NCBI GenBank assembly: GCA_016218575.1 | Contig: JACRDN010000014.1 | Coordinates: 124,001 to 188,000, forward strand | From: Elusimicrobiota bacterium | Lineage (GTDB): Bacteria; Elusimicrobiota; Elusimicrobia; UBA1565; UBA9628 | DNA length: 64,000 nt | Direction of reading: 5' to 3' | Program-made: the position numbers and the translations under genes | The notes under the pieces: model-generated | What the model was told of the DNA's origin: nothing | Seen by the model: the letters and a program-made list of their open reading frames with translations, nothing else | Database searches by the model: none | Shown here: piece by piece, positions 44,140 to 51,456 of the stretch | How the letters are laid out: every line of letters starts with the position of its first letter | Numbering within the stretch: position 1 is the stretch's first letter

Positions 44140-44798
44140 TCCGGGCGAGCGGCCTTTCCAAGACCTACGATTCCGGCGTCCAGCCCGTGCGCGCGCTCCA
44201 GGATGTGAGCCTTGAGGTCGAGGCCGGGGAATTCCTGGCCATAGCTGGGCCCTCCGGTTCCGGAAAGAGCACCTTCTTGAATATCGTGGGCGGTCTTGAC
44301 CGCCCGAGTTCGGGGAGTTTGCTTTTGGACGGCGTAGAATTGGGCGCGCTGGACGCGGCGGCTCTCTGCCGCCTGCGCCGAGAGAAGCTGGGGTTCGTGT
44401 TTCAGAGCTACAACTTGATTCCCGTGCTGACGGCCCGGGAGAACGTCGAGTTCGGCCTGATTTTGAGGGGGATCAACTCCGGAGAGGAAAGCCGCCGGGC
44501 CCGAGATGTTTTAGAGAAAGTGGGATTGGCCGCGATGTCTGAGAGGCGCCCGGCCGAGCTTTCAGGGGGCCAGCAGCAGCGGGTGGCCGTGGCTCGGGCG
44601 ATCGCCGGCGGGCCGCGCCTGGTCATCGCCGACGAGCCCACCGCCAATCTCGATTCGTCCACGGCCCAGGAGCTGATGGCCCTTTTCGAGCAACTCAATC
44701 GGGATCAGGGAATCACCTTCCTGTTCTCAAGCCATGACCCGGAGGTGCTGCGCCGCGCAAGGCGAGTCGTCCATTTCAAAGACGGACAGGTCGTTTAG
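44136..44798 (+). CDS. ABC transporter ATPase (LolD/MacB type)
   Basis: The 220-residue nucleotide-binding subunit shows Walker A GPSGSGKST, a Q-loop in FVFQSYNLIPVLTARENVEFG (typical of LolD/MacB), the signature LSGGQQQR, Walker B LVIADEPTANLD and a switch His in FSSHDPEV. It pairs with the overlapping permease gene. No periplasmic adaptor gene is adjacent. Lipoprotein sorting (Lol) is possible, but only one permease is present. The divergent arrangement with the peptide operon suggests peptide export or immunity (inference). Confidence 0.93.
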   Translation: MIRASGLSKTYDSGVQPVRALQDVSLEVEAGEFLAIAGPSGSGKSTFLNIVGGLDRPSSGSLLLDGVELGALDAAALCRLRREKLGFVFQSYNLIPVLTARENVEFGLILRGINSGEESRRARDVLEKVGLAAMSERRPAELSGGQQQRVAVARAIAGGPRLVIADEPTANLDSSTAQELMALFEQLNRDQGITFLFSSHDPEVLRRARRVVHFKDGQVV

Positions 44799-44814
44799 CG
44801 GGAAGGCTCTCCCA

Positions 44815-44847
44815 AGGCCTAGGGGCGATCTAGGCCTAAAGGCCCCT
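44815..44847. repeat. Degenerate CCTAGG-type hairpin, copy 3
   Basis: AGGCCTA (44815-44821) and TAGGCCT (44831-44837) can pair. An alternative pairing joins AGGGGC (44821-44826) with GCCCCT (44842-44847). It follows the ABC ATPase stop codon. It resembles the palindromes at 19512 and 48078 and may act as a terminator. Confidence 0.4.
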
Positions 44848-44893
44848 GACGAGAAAGGGACGGAGGCCTACAATAATTGGCGAGAGGTTTCTT

Positions 44894-45352
44894 GTGCAAT
44901 GGAAATACTTTGGCCTATTATGTCTTCTCGCGGGCGTTCCTGCCGCGGCCGGGGCTTACCAGCTCCGGGGCGGCGCTGTCGAACAGCTCTACGGCCTTGC
45001 CCGAGATCCAGAGGGCGCCGGCCTGCTCATGGATAATTCTTCCAGGTTGGCGGGAGGCCCCGGGACGATCCCGGGCCGGGGTTCCCACTATTTCCCAGAA
45101 TACCCCCCAAAAATTTACGTACCCTCCACGGCGGAACCCATCGTGGTGCCTGTTCACGAGCCGGATCGGGCATTGAAGAGTCCGCCCAAAAAGAGCGGGA
45201 ACGGCGTGTTCGAGATACTAAAGACAGGTTTTCTTATGTTCTGGGGCACGATGTTCATGGCGGGCCTCGGCGCCGCGTTCGGTCCCGTGGGCGCCATCGT
45301 CGGAGCCTTGGCTGGGGCGACCGGCGCGTGGCTGCTCAAAGACCGCATTTAA
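44894..45352 (+). CDS. Small exported protein with C-terminal glycine-zipper-like segment
   Basis: I do not recognise a family. The 152-residue product has a signal peptide (FGLLCLLAGVPAAAGA) and a Pro/Gly-rich middle (GTIPGRGSHYFPEYPPKIYVPS). The C-terminal hydrophobic stretch is rich in small residues (MFMAGLGAAFGPVGAIVGALAGATGAWLL), like glycine-zipper membrane segments. The GTG start has AGAGG upstream and a TACAAT box about 20 nt further. Probably envelope associated. Confidence 0.6.
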   Translation: MQWKYFGLLCLLAGVPAAAGAYQLRGGAVEQLYGLARDPEGAGLLMDNSSRLAGGPGTIPGRGSHYFPEYPPKIYVPSTAEPIVVPVHEPDRALKSPPKKSGNGVFEILKTGFLMFWGTMFMAGLGAAFGPVGAIVGALAGATGAWLLKDRI

Positions 45353-45376
45353 TTAAGGACCTGTCACCGAATTACG

Positions 45377-45382
45377 TATACT
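45377..45382 (+). promoter_or_regulatory. -10 hexamer of the GT-C glycosyltransferase gene
   Basis: TATACT precedes the TTG start at 45389 by exactly 6 nt. The match supports both the unusual TTG start and a leaderless transcript. Confidence 0.45.
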
Positions 45383-45388
45383 GTCGCA

Positions 45389-46870
45389 TTGAAACGCAAG
45401 GCGGCGGTTTTCGCGGTCTTGGGCGCGCTGTACATCCTTTGCCGCAGGGCTTATTACGTCGGATTCTTCAACGACGACGCGTTCTACATCATAGGGGCGC
45501 GCTCCCTGCTCTCCGGCTCCTACTCCCAATTGAACGCCCCGGGAAGCCCGCCCTTGGCGAGCTATATGCCCGGCTATTCCATGATGCTCGCCCCTTTGGC
45601 GTGGCTTTTCCCAGGACGGCTTTGGCCCTTTCAATTCTTTTCGATGGGGCTGGTCTTGACTTCCCTATGGCTGCTCTGGGATTGCTTTTCCGGCTTCCTT
45701 GAGCCGCGAGAGCTTGCCGCGGCGACTTTCGTCTCGGGCCTGAGCCCGCTATTTCTGAGCATGTCCGGAACGGTCTTATCGGAAATCCCCTTCCTGTTCC
45801 TTACCGCCGTGATCTTCTCCATTGCTCGCCGGAAGTGGGAATCCCGCTCCCCTGGATTCTGGGCCTGGTTCGCGCTGCTGATGGGTTTCGCCTGCTTGGT
45901 GAGGCCGACGGGACTGGCCTTGGTGGCCGGCGTGGTAGTAGCCCTGGCCCTCGAGGCCAGGGCCAGAGAGAGTTTTTTCTGTCTCTGCCTTGGCCTTGCG
46001 CCCTTCCTCTTGTTCTTGGCGCGCAACGCTCATCTTACCGGAAGAGGGCTTCTCTACTTCACCGAGTTCGCGGCCTCGGCCCGAGGGGCCGAGGGGCTGG
46101 CCTCTTTCTGGACCATTTTCAAGGCGAATCTCGCCTTTTACGGCAAATTCCTGTTCGTCACCACTATGTTTCGCTGGCCCTGGGTTTGGGGCTGGCTTGA
46201 GGCTGCGACCATCGGGACCGGCGCGGCCTTGGCGGCCTTGGGCGCCAAGGCCTGGGCGAAGTCCGGATGGAGGAGATTCGCGGGGCTTTATCTCCTTTTC
46301 TTCTTTACGGCGCATCTATTTTGGAGCAAGCAGGCGGGGCGCTACCTGTTCCCGGTCATCCCCTTTGCCGCGGTTTTTCTTATTAAGGGCGCCGGGGATA
46401 CCGGCGCCCGGTTTGGCCGAGGAGGCGCGGCCGCGTTTGCGGCCGCGATCGTGAGCCTGGCCCTGGCTATGGCGCCGGCCCGGCGCATCGCCGCGGCCTC
46501 CTTATTATGGGAGCGCAGTCCCGTCAATACCCCGCCGGAGAGGACTTTGGATTGGATCGCCCGGCGCACGGCTCCGGGCGACATCTTCGCGGCCGAGCTT
46601 GACGGGCGCTTTTATCTCCTCTCGGGAAGGCAAGTCCTGCATTGGCCCCGGCTGGAGGACTCCCGGAGTTTGCACTATTGGCTCAAATCGAACGGCGCGC
46701 GCTACGCGGCCGTTTTCCCGGCCGAGTTCATCATGCGCACGCGCTCGGGCCGGACCGCCCACGATCCCATGTCGTTGGAGGACTTGAACAGGATGTTCTC
46801 GGACGCCAGCCGCTACGAGAAGGTCTTCGAGGACGCCGGGGAGGGGACCGCGATTTACTGCGTCAAGTGA
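45389..46870 (+). CDS. GT-C family membrane glycosyltransferase (ArnT/PMT-like)
   Basis: Polytopic enzyme of 493 residues predicted to transfer sugars from lipid-phosphate donors at the outer face of the inner membrane. The first periplasmic loop has the acidic pair in FFNDDAFY (D29, D30) typical of GT-C enzymes. A row of about ten hydrophobic helices follows, then a soluble C-terminal domain (TAPGDIFAAELDGRFYLLSGRQVLHWPRLED). Donor and acceptor cannot be deduced. The start is TTG, supported by a -10 box 6 nt upstream. It overlaps the histidine kinase gene tail to tail by 16 nt. Confidence 0.8.
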   Translation: MKRKAAVFAVLGALYILCRRAYYVGFFNDDAFYIIGARSLLSGSYSQLNAPGSPPLASYMPGYSMMLAPLAWLFPGRLWPFQFFSMGLVLTSLWLLWDCFSGFLEPRELAAATFVSGLSPLFLSMSGTVLSEIPFLFLTAVIFSIARRKWESRSPGFWAWFALLMGFACLVRPTGLALVAGVVVALALEARARESFFCLCLGLAPFLLFLARNAHLTGRGLLYFTEFAASARGAEGLASFWTIFKANLAFYGKFLFVTTMFRWPWVWGWLEAATIGTGAALAALGAKAWAKSGWRRFAGLYLLFFFTAHLFWSKQAGRYLFPVIPFAAVFLIKGAGDTGARFGRGGAAAFAAAIVSLALAMAPARRIAAASLLWERSPVNTPPERTLDWIARRTAPGDIFAAELDGRFYLLSGRQVLHWPRLEDSRSLHYWLKSNGARYAAVFPAEFIMRTRSGRTAHDPMSLEDLNRMFSDASRYEKVFEDAGEGTAIYCVK

Positions 46871-48021
46871 CGTGGATGGCGCAGGGGGCGGGGCTCGCGA
46901 TCCTGGGCCAAGGGGATGGTAAAGTAGAACGAGGCTCCCATGCCGGGGCGGCTTTCCACCCAGATTTTTCCGTCGTGCATCTCCACCAGGCCCTTGGAAA
47001 TCTCAAGACCTAGGCCCAGGCCTTTGTGATTCAGGCGAGTCCCCTCGGCTTGGTAGAAGCGCTCGAAAAGCCGCTCGGTCTCTGCGGGGTCTATCCCGAC
47101 TCCGGTGTCCTGCACGCAGAATCGGGCGCAGTCCTCGAGGCTTTTCAGAGAAATCCGCACTTTCCCACCGGAGGGCGTGAATTTTAGGGCGTTGCCGAGG
47201 AGATTGAGCAATATCTGGGTAAGCCGGTGTTTGTCCGCCTCGATGAAAAGCTCCTCGTCTCCGGTCTCGCAGGAAAGCTCGATCCCCTTCTTCGCGGCCT
47301 CCAGGCGCAGGTTCTCCACGGCCTCCGAGGCCGCTTCCCGGGCCGAGAGCCTGGATTTGGACAAGGTCACCTTGCGCGCTGAGACCCGGGTGGACTCCAT
47401 GAGATCATCAAGGAGGCGGTTCAAGTGCTGGGCGTTGCTGTAGATGGACTGCAGGCCCTTGCGCAGCTCCTCTGGCTTGTAGGACTCTCCCCCGCGCTTG
47501 AGAAGCAGGGCCGAGTAGCCGGAGACCACGGATAGCGGATTCTTGAGCTCGTGGGACACGTCCTGCAGGGCGCGGGATTTCACGTCGAGCTGGGCTTCCA
47601 GCTTCTCGAGCTCGGCGGTCTTTTGGACCAAGGAGACCTTGAGGTGGTAGTGCTCGACGGCGCGCCCGACAGCGGCCGCGAGCTCCTCGGGAGGGCAGGG
47701 CTTGAGGAGATAGTCGTAGGCGCCTTCCCTAAGAGCCTGGAGAGCCGAGCTCACCGAGCTATGCCCGGTGAGGACTATCCCCACGGCCAGGGAGTCGATC
47801 TTTCGCGCCTCGTCCAGGACGTCGAGGCCCGAGGCTCCGGGCAGGCGCAGATCGGCCAGGATCACGGCGAAGCTGCGGCGGCGCAGGAGCTCCTGGCTTT
47901 CCATGAGTGAGGCGGCGGTCTCCACATCGTAGCCGGCCGACTCCAGGGCGGTCTGGACGTAGAAGAGGAACTCCTCGTCGTCGTCCACCACCAGCGCGCA
48001 TTTGGGCATCTCAGGCATCAT
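46855..48021 (-). CDS. Response regulator-histidine kinase hybrid
   Basis: Signalling protein with an N-terminal receiver domain (ALVVDDDEE, the phospho-acceptor Asp in ILADLRLPG, GHSS, LLKPCPP). A short coiled coil leads to a HisKA domain with SHELKNPL, then a HATPase domain (LLNLLGNALKFTPSGGKV, VQDTGVGI, GLGLGLEI). No input or membrane domain is present, so it is cytosolic and probably takes its signal by phosphotransfer. I start it at the ATG pair near 48021; an open frame extends further upstream, but that part covers palindromic intergenic DNA and looks non-coding. TACACT lies 9 nt upstream. Confidence 0.9.
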   Translation of the reverse strand: MMPEMPKCALVVDDDEEFLFYVQTALESAGYDVETAASLMESQELLRRRSFAVILADLRLPGASGLDVLDEARKIDSLAVGIVLTGHSSVSSALQALREGAYDYLLKPCPPEELAAAVGRAVEHYHLKVSLVQKTAELEKLEAQLDVKSRALQDVSHELKNPLSVVSGYSALLLKRGGESYKPEELRKGLQSIYSNAQHLNRLLDDLMESTRVSARKVTLSKSRLSAREAASEAVENLRLEAAKKGIELSCETGDEELFIEADKHRLTQILLNLLGNALKFTPSGGKVRISLKSLEDCARFCVQDTGVGIDPAETERLFERFYQAEGTRLNHKGLGLGLEISKGLVEMHDGKIWVESRPGMGASFYFTIPLAQDREPRPLRHPRHLTQ

Positions 48022-48077
48022 CTTGAAAGTAGTGTAGGGCGCCCCGCGGGGAGGGGGGAGGGTCTTTTGGTCCGTAT

Positions 48078-48113
48078 GGCCTAGGCCTTTAGGCCTAGGC
48101 CAGGATAGGCCTA
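48078..48113. repeat. CCTAGG palindromic element, copy 2
   Basis: Two identical self-complementary arms GGCCTAGGCC (48078-48087 and 48092-48101) are separated by TTTA and followed by another AGGCCTAG (48106-48113). It lies between two divergent genes, as does copy 1 at 19512. It could be an operator or a REP-like hairpin. Confidence 0.6.
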
Positions 48114-48166
48114 GTGCTGGGATTCTTTCGTACCCTAGGTCTCTGGCGCCTTGGGAGCGGGTCTTG

Positions 48167-48172
48167 TAGGAT
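48167..48172 (+). promoter_or_regulatory. -10 hexamer pointing to a GTG start at 48179
   Basis: TAGGAT is followed by six bases and a GTG at 48179. That GTG opens a signal-peptide-like frame (MFRLSLSLLFVCVPTSRA) that is out of frame with the main downstream gene. Confidence 0.4.
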
Positions 48173-48206
48173 AAACGAGTGTTCCGGTTGAGTCTCTCCC
48201 TTTTGT

Positions 48207-49655
48207 TTGTCTGCGTTCCCACTTCCCGCGCGGCTTTCCCGATCCGCGTCGCGGCACCCCGGACGGGGGAGGCCAGACCCGTCGTTCCGGCCCATGGCCA
48301 TCCGCGGGCACTTCCAGACGCCCGGGCTCAGCGTTTCTGTGTCCTCCGTCTTGTCGCGTTTGGCGAAGTTTCTCGCCCCGGACCTCGAAGGCCGCGAGGC
48401 CGAGGCGCGAGGCATGCTGGGCGTGCTCGAGATGGCCTTGGAGCAGTCCGGCTGGAGCCTGAATAGATTCCTCTCCACGCGCGATCCTCGGGCGCGCTCC
48501 TTGGCCCTGGCCGCGGCCTCTGAAACGGCCTTGGATCTGGTCAAGGCCAGGTTTGGCGCGTTCGAGAGCAAAGTAAGCCAGGGGAAAGTTCCCCAGGCCC
48601 AATGGAGCTCGGAGGCCGCGCGCGTGCGCGACCTTGTTCCGATCATGGCCATCCTGGAGCCGAACCAAAAAGAGCTGGACGATTTTATTTCACGTTGTGA
48701 AAAGATCACGAATAAAGTCGCGGTTCCGCCGGCCGCGGCAAAGAAGGCCGAGGCGCTGGCCGAGGCCGTGAAGGAGGATCTGCTGGGCAGTAGGGTCCTT
48801 GTGTCTGCGGTCGCGGCAGCAGCGGATCCGGAAGAAAAAGAGACGCTGGAAGCTCAAGCAGAGGTTCTTCTCCAGGCCCTTTCGGTGGAGCAGGAGGAGG
48901 ACCGGCGTGAAGTCTTGAGGGAACTTAAGGAAATCGCTCTGACCCGGCGAGATTTGCGCGTTATGGTCCTGCAGGGGCTGACGAGCTATTTGCACGACCA
49001 GAAGTCCTGGAGCGTGGCCAACGAGGACGGGAGCGACTCCTTGGAGGGATTGGTTCTCCAGGCCGTGGCTGAGATCGCTCAAAAGAGCGCCGATTCCCGG
49101 GAGCGGGGCCTGGCCATGGTCCTTCTCATGCGCGAGGCCAACCGGCGCAACCACGACTCGCCGGGCCCCATCCTGGGGGCTGTCAATGCCATCAGGCAAA
49201 GCGCCCCCAAGCCTCCCCGGCTGCCGGGTGCGCCATTGCCATGGGAACGGGCTATTAAGGAACACAAAACCGGTGCCTTTTTCTCGGGGTCGGCGCTCGC
49301 GGCAGGCTTGTTTTTCGTCGCTCAGTCAGTTACAAGCCCCATCATTTTTACTCCCTTGATCGGTTTGATGTTGTTTGTCGTAGCCTTGAAGGGGCTCAAA
49401 ACCGACCATCCCTGGGCCGGATTCATGCACACGGCGATGCTGACCGGTTTCTGGATCCATGTCTCGCGGACCTTGATGTCGGACGGCTTCATACTTCTCG
49501 ACCACCCCGTCGCTTTCGCCGCGGTGATTGGCTGGTGCTTCTACATCGGGCTCATGGCTCTCGGCATTGCCCTGTGGGGCCTCAAGGCCTTGCGCAGCCC
49601 ATGGTGGGGGCTGCTCTTCAACCTCGCCTTCCTGTCCTGGATATTCCTGTTGTAG
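48207..49655 (+). CDS. Membrane protein with long helical domain, probably frameshifted at the 5-prime end
   Basis: I do not recognise the family. The main frame encodes up to 482 residues: a soluble helical domain (about 45-350; HFQTPGLSVSVSSVLSRLAKFLAPDLEG...) then four or more C-terminal membrane helices (LAAGLFFVAQSV, FTPLIGLMLFVVAL, FAAVIGWCFYIGLMALGIALWGL, LLFNLAFLSWIFLL). The first 30-40 residues in this frame look non-coding. A better N-terminus with a clear signal peptide begins at GTG 48179 in a different frame. A one-base indel in roughly 48235-48330 (a GGGGG run lies near 48264) would join them. Sequencing error or real mutation are both possible. Confidence 0.6.
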   Translation: MSAFPLPARLSRSASRHPGRGRPDPSFRPMAIRGHFQTPGLSVSVSSVLSRLAKFLAPDLEGREAEARGMLGVLEMALEQSGWSLNRFLSTRDPRARSLALAAASETALDLVKARFGAFESKVSQGKVPQAQWSSEAARVRDLVPIMAILEPNQKELDDFISRCEKITNKVAVPPAAAKKAEALAEAVKEDLLGSRVLVSAVAAAADPEEKETLEAQAEVLLQALSVEQEEDRREVLRELKEIALTRRDLRVMVLQGLTSYLHDQKSWSVANEDGSDSLEGLVLQAVAEIAQKSADSRERGLAMVLLMREANRRNHDSPGPILGAVNAIRQSAPKPPRLPGAPLPWERAIKEHKTGAFFSGSALAAGLFFVAQSVTSPIIFTPLIGLMLFVVALKGLKTDHPWAGFMHTAMLTGFWIHVSRTLMSDGFILLDHPVAFAAVIGWCFYIGLMALGIALWGLKALRSPWWGLLFNLAFLSWIFLL

Positions 49656-49672
49656 TGCTCTGACCGCCGAAA

Positions 49673-49714
49673 AGTTATCCACAAAAATTTCCCGGGAAGT
49701 TTTTGTGGATAACT
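49673..49714. repeat. 42-nt palindrome carrying inverted DnaA boxes, copy 1
   Basis: Perfect 15-bp arms (49673-49687 and 49700-49714) contain a consensus DnaA box TTATCCACA and its inverse TGTGGATAA. The 12-base centre TTTCCCGGGAAG is itself nearly palindromic. It lies between two convergent genes. A related copy is at 59985-60024. Possible roles are DnaA titration, a terminator hairpin or a mobile repeat. Confidence 0.7.
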
Positions 49715-49790
49715 GCGACGCCGCAGTCTGCCAAAGTCGGGCCCCCGCTCTATGGAGGAGCTGTCTGCGATTGTTCGGCGCTCAGAGAAC

Positions 49791-49816
49791 TAAGGCCCTA
49801 AGGTAAAAGGGCCTTA
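49791..49816 (-). terminator. Hairpin at the end of the GT9 gene
   Basis: TAAGGCCC (49791-49798) and GGGCCTTA (49809-49816) pair around a 10-base loop that contains the GT9 stop codon. There is no strong T-run, so termination is plausible but unproven. Confidence 0.4.
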
Positions 49817-50802
49817 ATCCCGGCATAGGCCGCGGCCACGGGGATGTCGCGGCAGGATTGCCATGACTGCGAGACTACTCCATGGTGGATGGGGGAGCTC
49901 GGGCGCCAGACCGCGTCGGTGTAGCCCGAATAGAAGCCGAAGGTCGGGACACCGAGGGCGGCGGCGAGATGTGTGGTCCCCGTGATGTTGAGGACGCATA
50001 GGTCCATTTCCCTCATCCAGGCTCCGGTCACCCCTATGGGGCGGGGGGATAGAATCGGGACCGGGGCCGCGAGTCGGGAGACGATGCCGCTTACCGGCTT
50101 TTCCTCGCCCGGGCCCGCCATGTAGAAAAGCTGGACCCCAAAGTGCTCCGCCAGAAGATTCGTCAACTCCACGAATTTTTCTTCCGGCCAGCGGTTGTCG
50201 AATTTCTTGAAGTTTCCGGGATGCACCGCGATCTTGAAGGCGCTCTCACGCGGGCGCGTCTCCTCCAGAATGCGCCGGGCCTCTTCCTCGTGCGTGGGCT
50301 CCAATCTAATCTCGAGCCTGGGCTCGTAGGCGATCCCAAAAGATTTCGCCAGGCGCGCGTAGCGCTCGAGCATGGGCTCTCGCTCTCCTGGGGAAGCTAT
50401 TTGATGGGAAAATACGCGGTCCCAACGGCCTTTTCTAAAGGAGACCTTGACTTGAGCCGGGATAAGCGCGGCCAAGGCGGCGGACCTGCGGGAAAACGAG
50501 GGGTTCAGGTCTAGTAGTAAATCGCATGGCGTCCTCAAGCTTCGAAGGAGCTTGAGATGGGAGAGGAATTTCTGGGGAGCGCGCTCCAGAAGCAGTATCT
50601 CGTCCACCCAAGGGACAAGCCGAGCCGTTTCCTCGCTCGAGTTCGGGACCACCAGCCTGATCCGTGCCTGGGGACGGGCCCGGCGTAGGGCCCTCAGAAA
50701 CGCCGTGCTGACGAGCAGATCCCCGATCCGGCCTATGAGCAGGACCGTCACGTTGGGTGCGGCGGGGAGGTCGAAAATCGGCACGATGAAATATTGTAAC
50801 AT
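49798..50802 (-). CDS. GT9 glycosyltransferase (heptosyltransferase-like)
   Basis: The 334-residue enzyme of the ADP-heptose:LPS heptosyltransferase family has VLLIGRIGDLLVSTAFLRALR at the N-terminus (family GDxxxxTP-like block). The C-terminal half has IAVHPGNFKKFDNRWPEEKFVELTNLL, FYMAGPGEEKP and NITGTTHLAAALGVPTFGFYSG (the donor-binding region). It suggests LPS or another surface glycan and therefore an outer membrane. The start is uncertain: the ATG at 50802, or a GTG at 50784 lying 8 nt after TACAAT. Divergent from efp. Confidence 0.87.
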   Translation of the reverse strand: MLQYFIVPIFDLPAAPNVTVLLIGRIGDLLVSTAFLRALRRARPQARIRLVVPNSSEETARLVPWVDEILLLERAPQKFLSHLKLLRSLRTPCDLLLDLNPSFSRRSAALAALIPAQVKVSFRKGRWDRVFSHQIASPGEREPMLERYARLAKSFGIAYEPRLEIRLEPTHEEEARRILEETRPRESAFKIAVHPGNFKKFDNRWPEEKFVELTNLLAEHFGVQLFYMAGPGEEKPVSGIVSRLAAPVPILSPRPIGVTGAWMREMDLCVLNITGTTHLAAALGVPTFGFYSGYTDAVWRPSSPIHHGVVSQSWQSCRDIPVAAAYAGIKALLP

Positions 50803-50803
50803 T

Positions 50804-50809
50804 TATAAT
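50804..50809 (+). promoter_or_regulatory. -10 hexamer of efp
   Basis: TATAAT lies 23 nt before the efp ATG, leaving a short leader with GGAGG. The -35 is not clear. Confidence 0.4.
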
Positions 50810-50832
50810 AATTTCAGCTTTCCGGAGGGCGC

Positions 50833-51396
50833 ATGATCAGCACGTCGGATTTCCACAACGGCTTGGTCTTCGAGGACGAGGGCCAGTTCCTCGAGATCTT
50901 GTCCTACCAACACCACCGCAAATCCCAGTCGGCCGCGGTGTACCGCACCGTGCTTCGGTCCTTGAGCACGGGCAACGTCATGGAACGCTCCTACGCCTCG
51001 GGCACCAAGTTCCGCGAGGTCCCCGTCACCAAGCGCGAGATGGCCTACATCTACGATGAGGGAGCCGGCGCCGTGTTCATGGACAACGAGAACTACGAGC
51101 AGGTGACCTTCGCCAAGGAGAAGTTGGGCCCCCAGGCCAAGTTCCTGCAGGGGAACATGCAGGTGCTGGGAGTCTGCGTGGACGGCAAGCTCACCAATAT
51201 CGAGCTTCCCCCGAACGTGGTCCTCTCCGTGACTTCCACGGTGCCGGGAATCAAGGGCGACTCCGTCTCCAACATGATGAAGCCGGCCACTCTCGAGACG
51301 GGCTTGGAGATCCAGGTGCCCCTGTTCATTAAGGAGGGGGATAATATCCGGGTGGACACCAGAACGAGCTCGTACGTGGAGAGGGCGAGGGAATAA
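50833..51396 (+). CDS. efp: Translation elongation factor P
   Basis: Relieves ribosome stalling at polyproline stretches, such as those in the linker of the giant protein here. The 187-residue product has the three-domain EF-P layout: FHNGLVFEDEGQFLEIL, VYRTVLRSLSTGNVMERSYASG, EKLGPQAKFLQGN and the C-terminal GDSVSNMMKPATLETGLEIQVPLFIKEGDNIRVDTRTSSYVER. The tip loop reads QHHRKSQSAAVYR, so the position of the modified Lys/Arg in E. coli-type PGKG loops is Gln32 in an ungapped alignment. The ATG has GGAGG upstream. Confidence 0.95.
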   Translation: MISTSDFHNGLVFEDEGQFLEILSYQHHRKSQSAAVYRTVLRSLSTGNVMERSYASGTKFREVPVTKREMAYIYDEGAGAVFMDNENYEQVTFAKEKLGPQAKFLQGNMQVLGVCVDGKLTNIELPPNVVLSVTSTVPGIKGDSVSNMMKPATLETGLEIQVPLFIKEGDNIRVDTRTSSYVERARE

Positions 51397-51431
51397 TATA
51401 ACGGATACGGCCAAGCCCCCCCATGCTGCGC

Positions 51432-51448
51432 GCCTCCCGTGGGGAGGC
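51432..51448 (+). promoter_or_regulatory. Hairpin masking the ribosome-binding site of the HAD gene
   Basis: GCCTCCC (51432-51438) and GGGAGGC (51442-51448) pair with a 3-base loop. The right arm contains the GGGAGG Shine-Dalgarno sequence 9 nt before the ATG at 51457. This could limit translation of the downstream gene. Confidence 0.45.
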
Positions 51449-51456
51449 TTGCGACT

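Noticed and set aside
48022-48222. N-terminal extension of the response regulator-kinase hybrid
   Set aside because: Runs through palindromic intergenic DNA; receiver domains begin a few residues before the VVDDD motif, matching the start near 48021.
49673-49714. Interpretation of the DnaA-box palindrome as the chromosome origin
   Set aside because: Only two boxes, no AT-rich unwinding region and no dnaA, dnaN, gyrB, rpmH or parA genes nearby.
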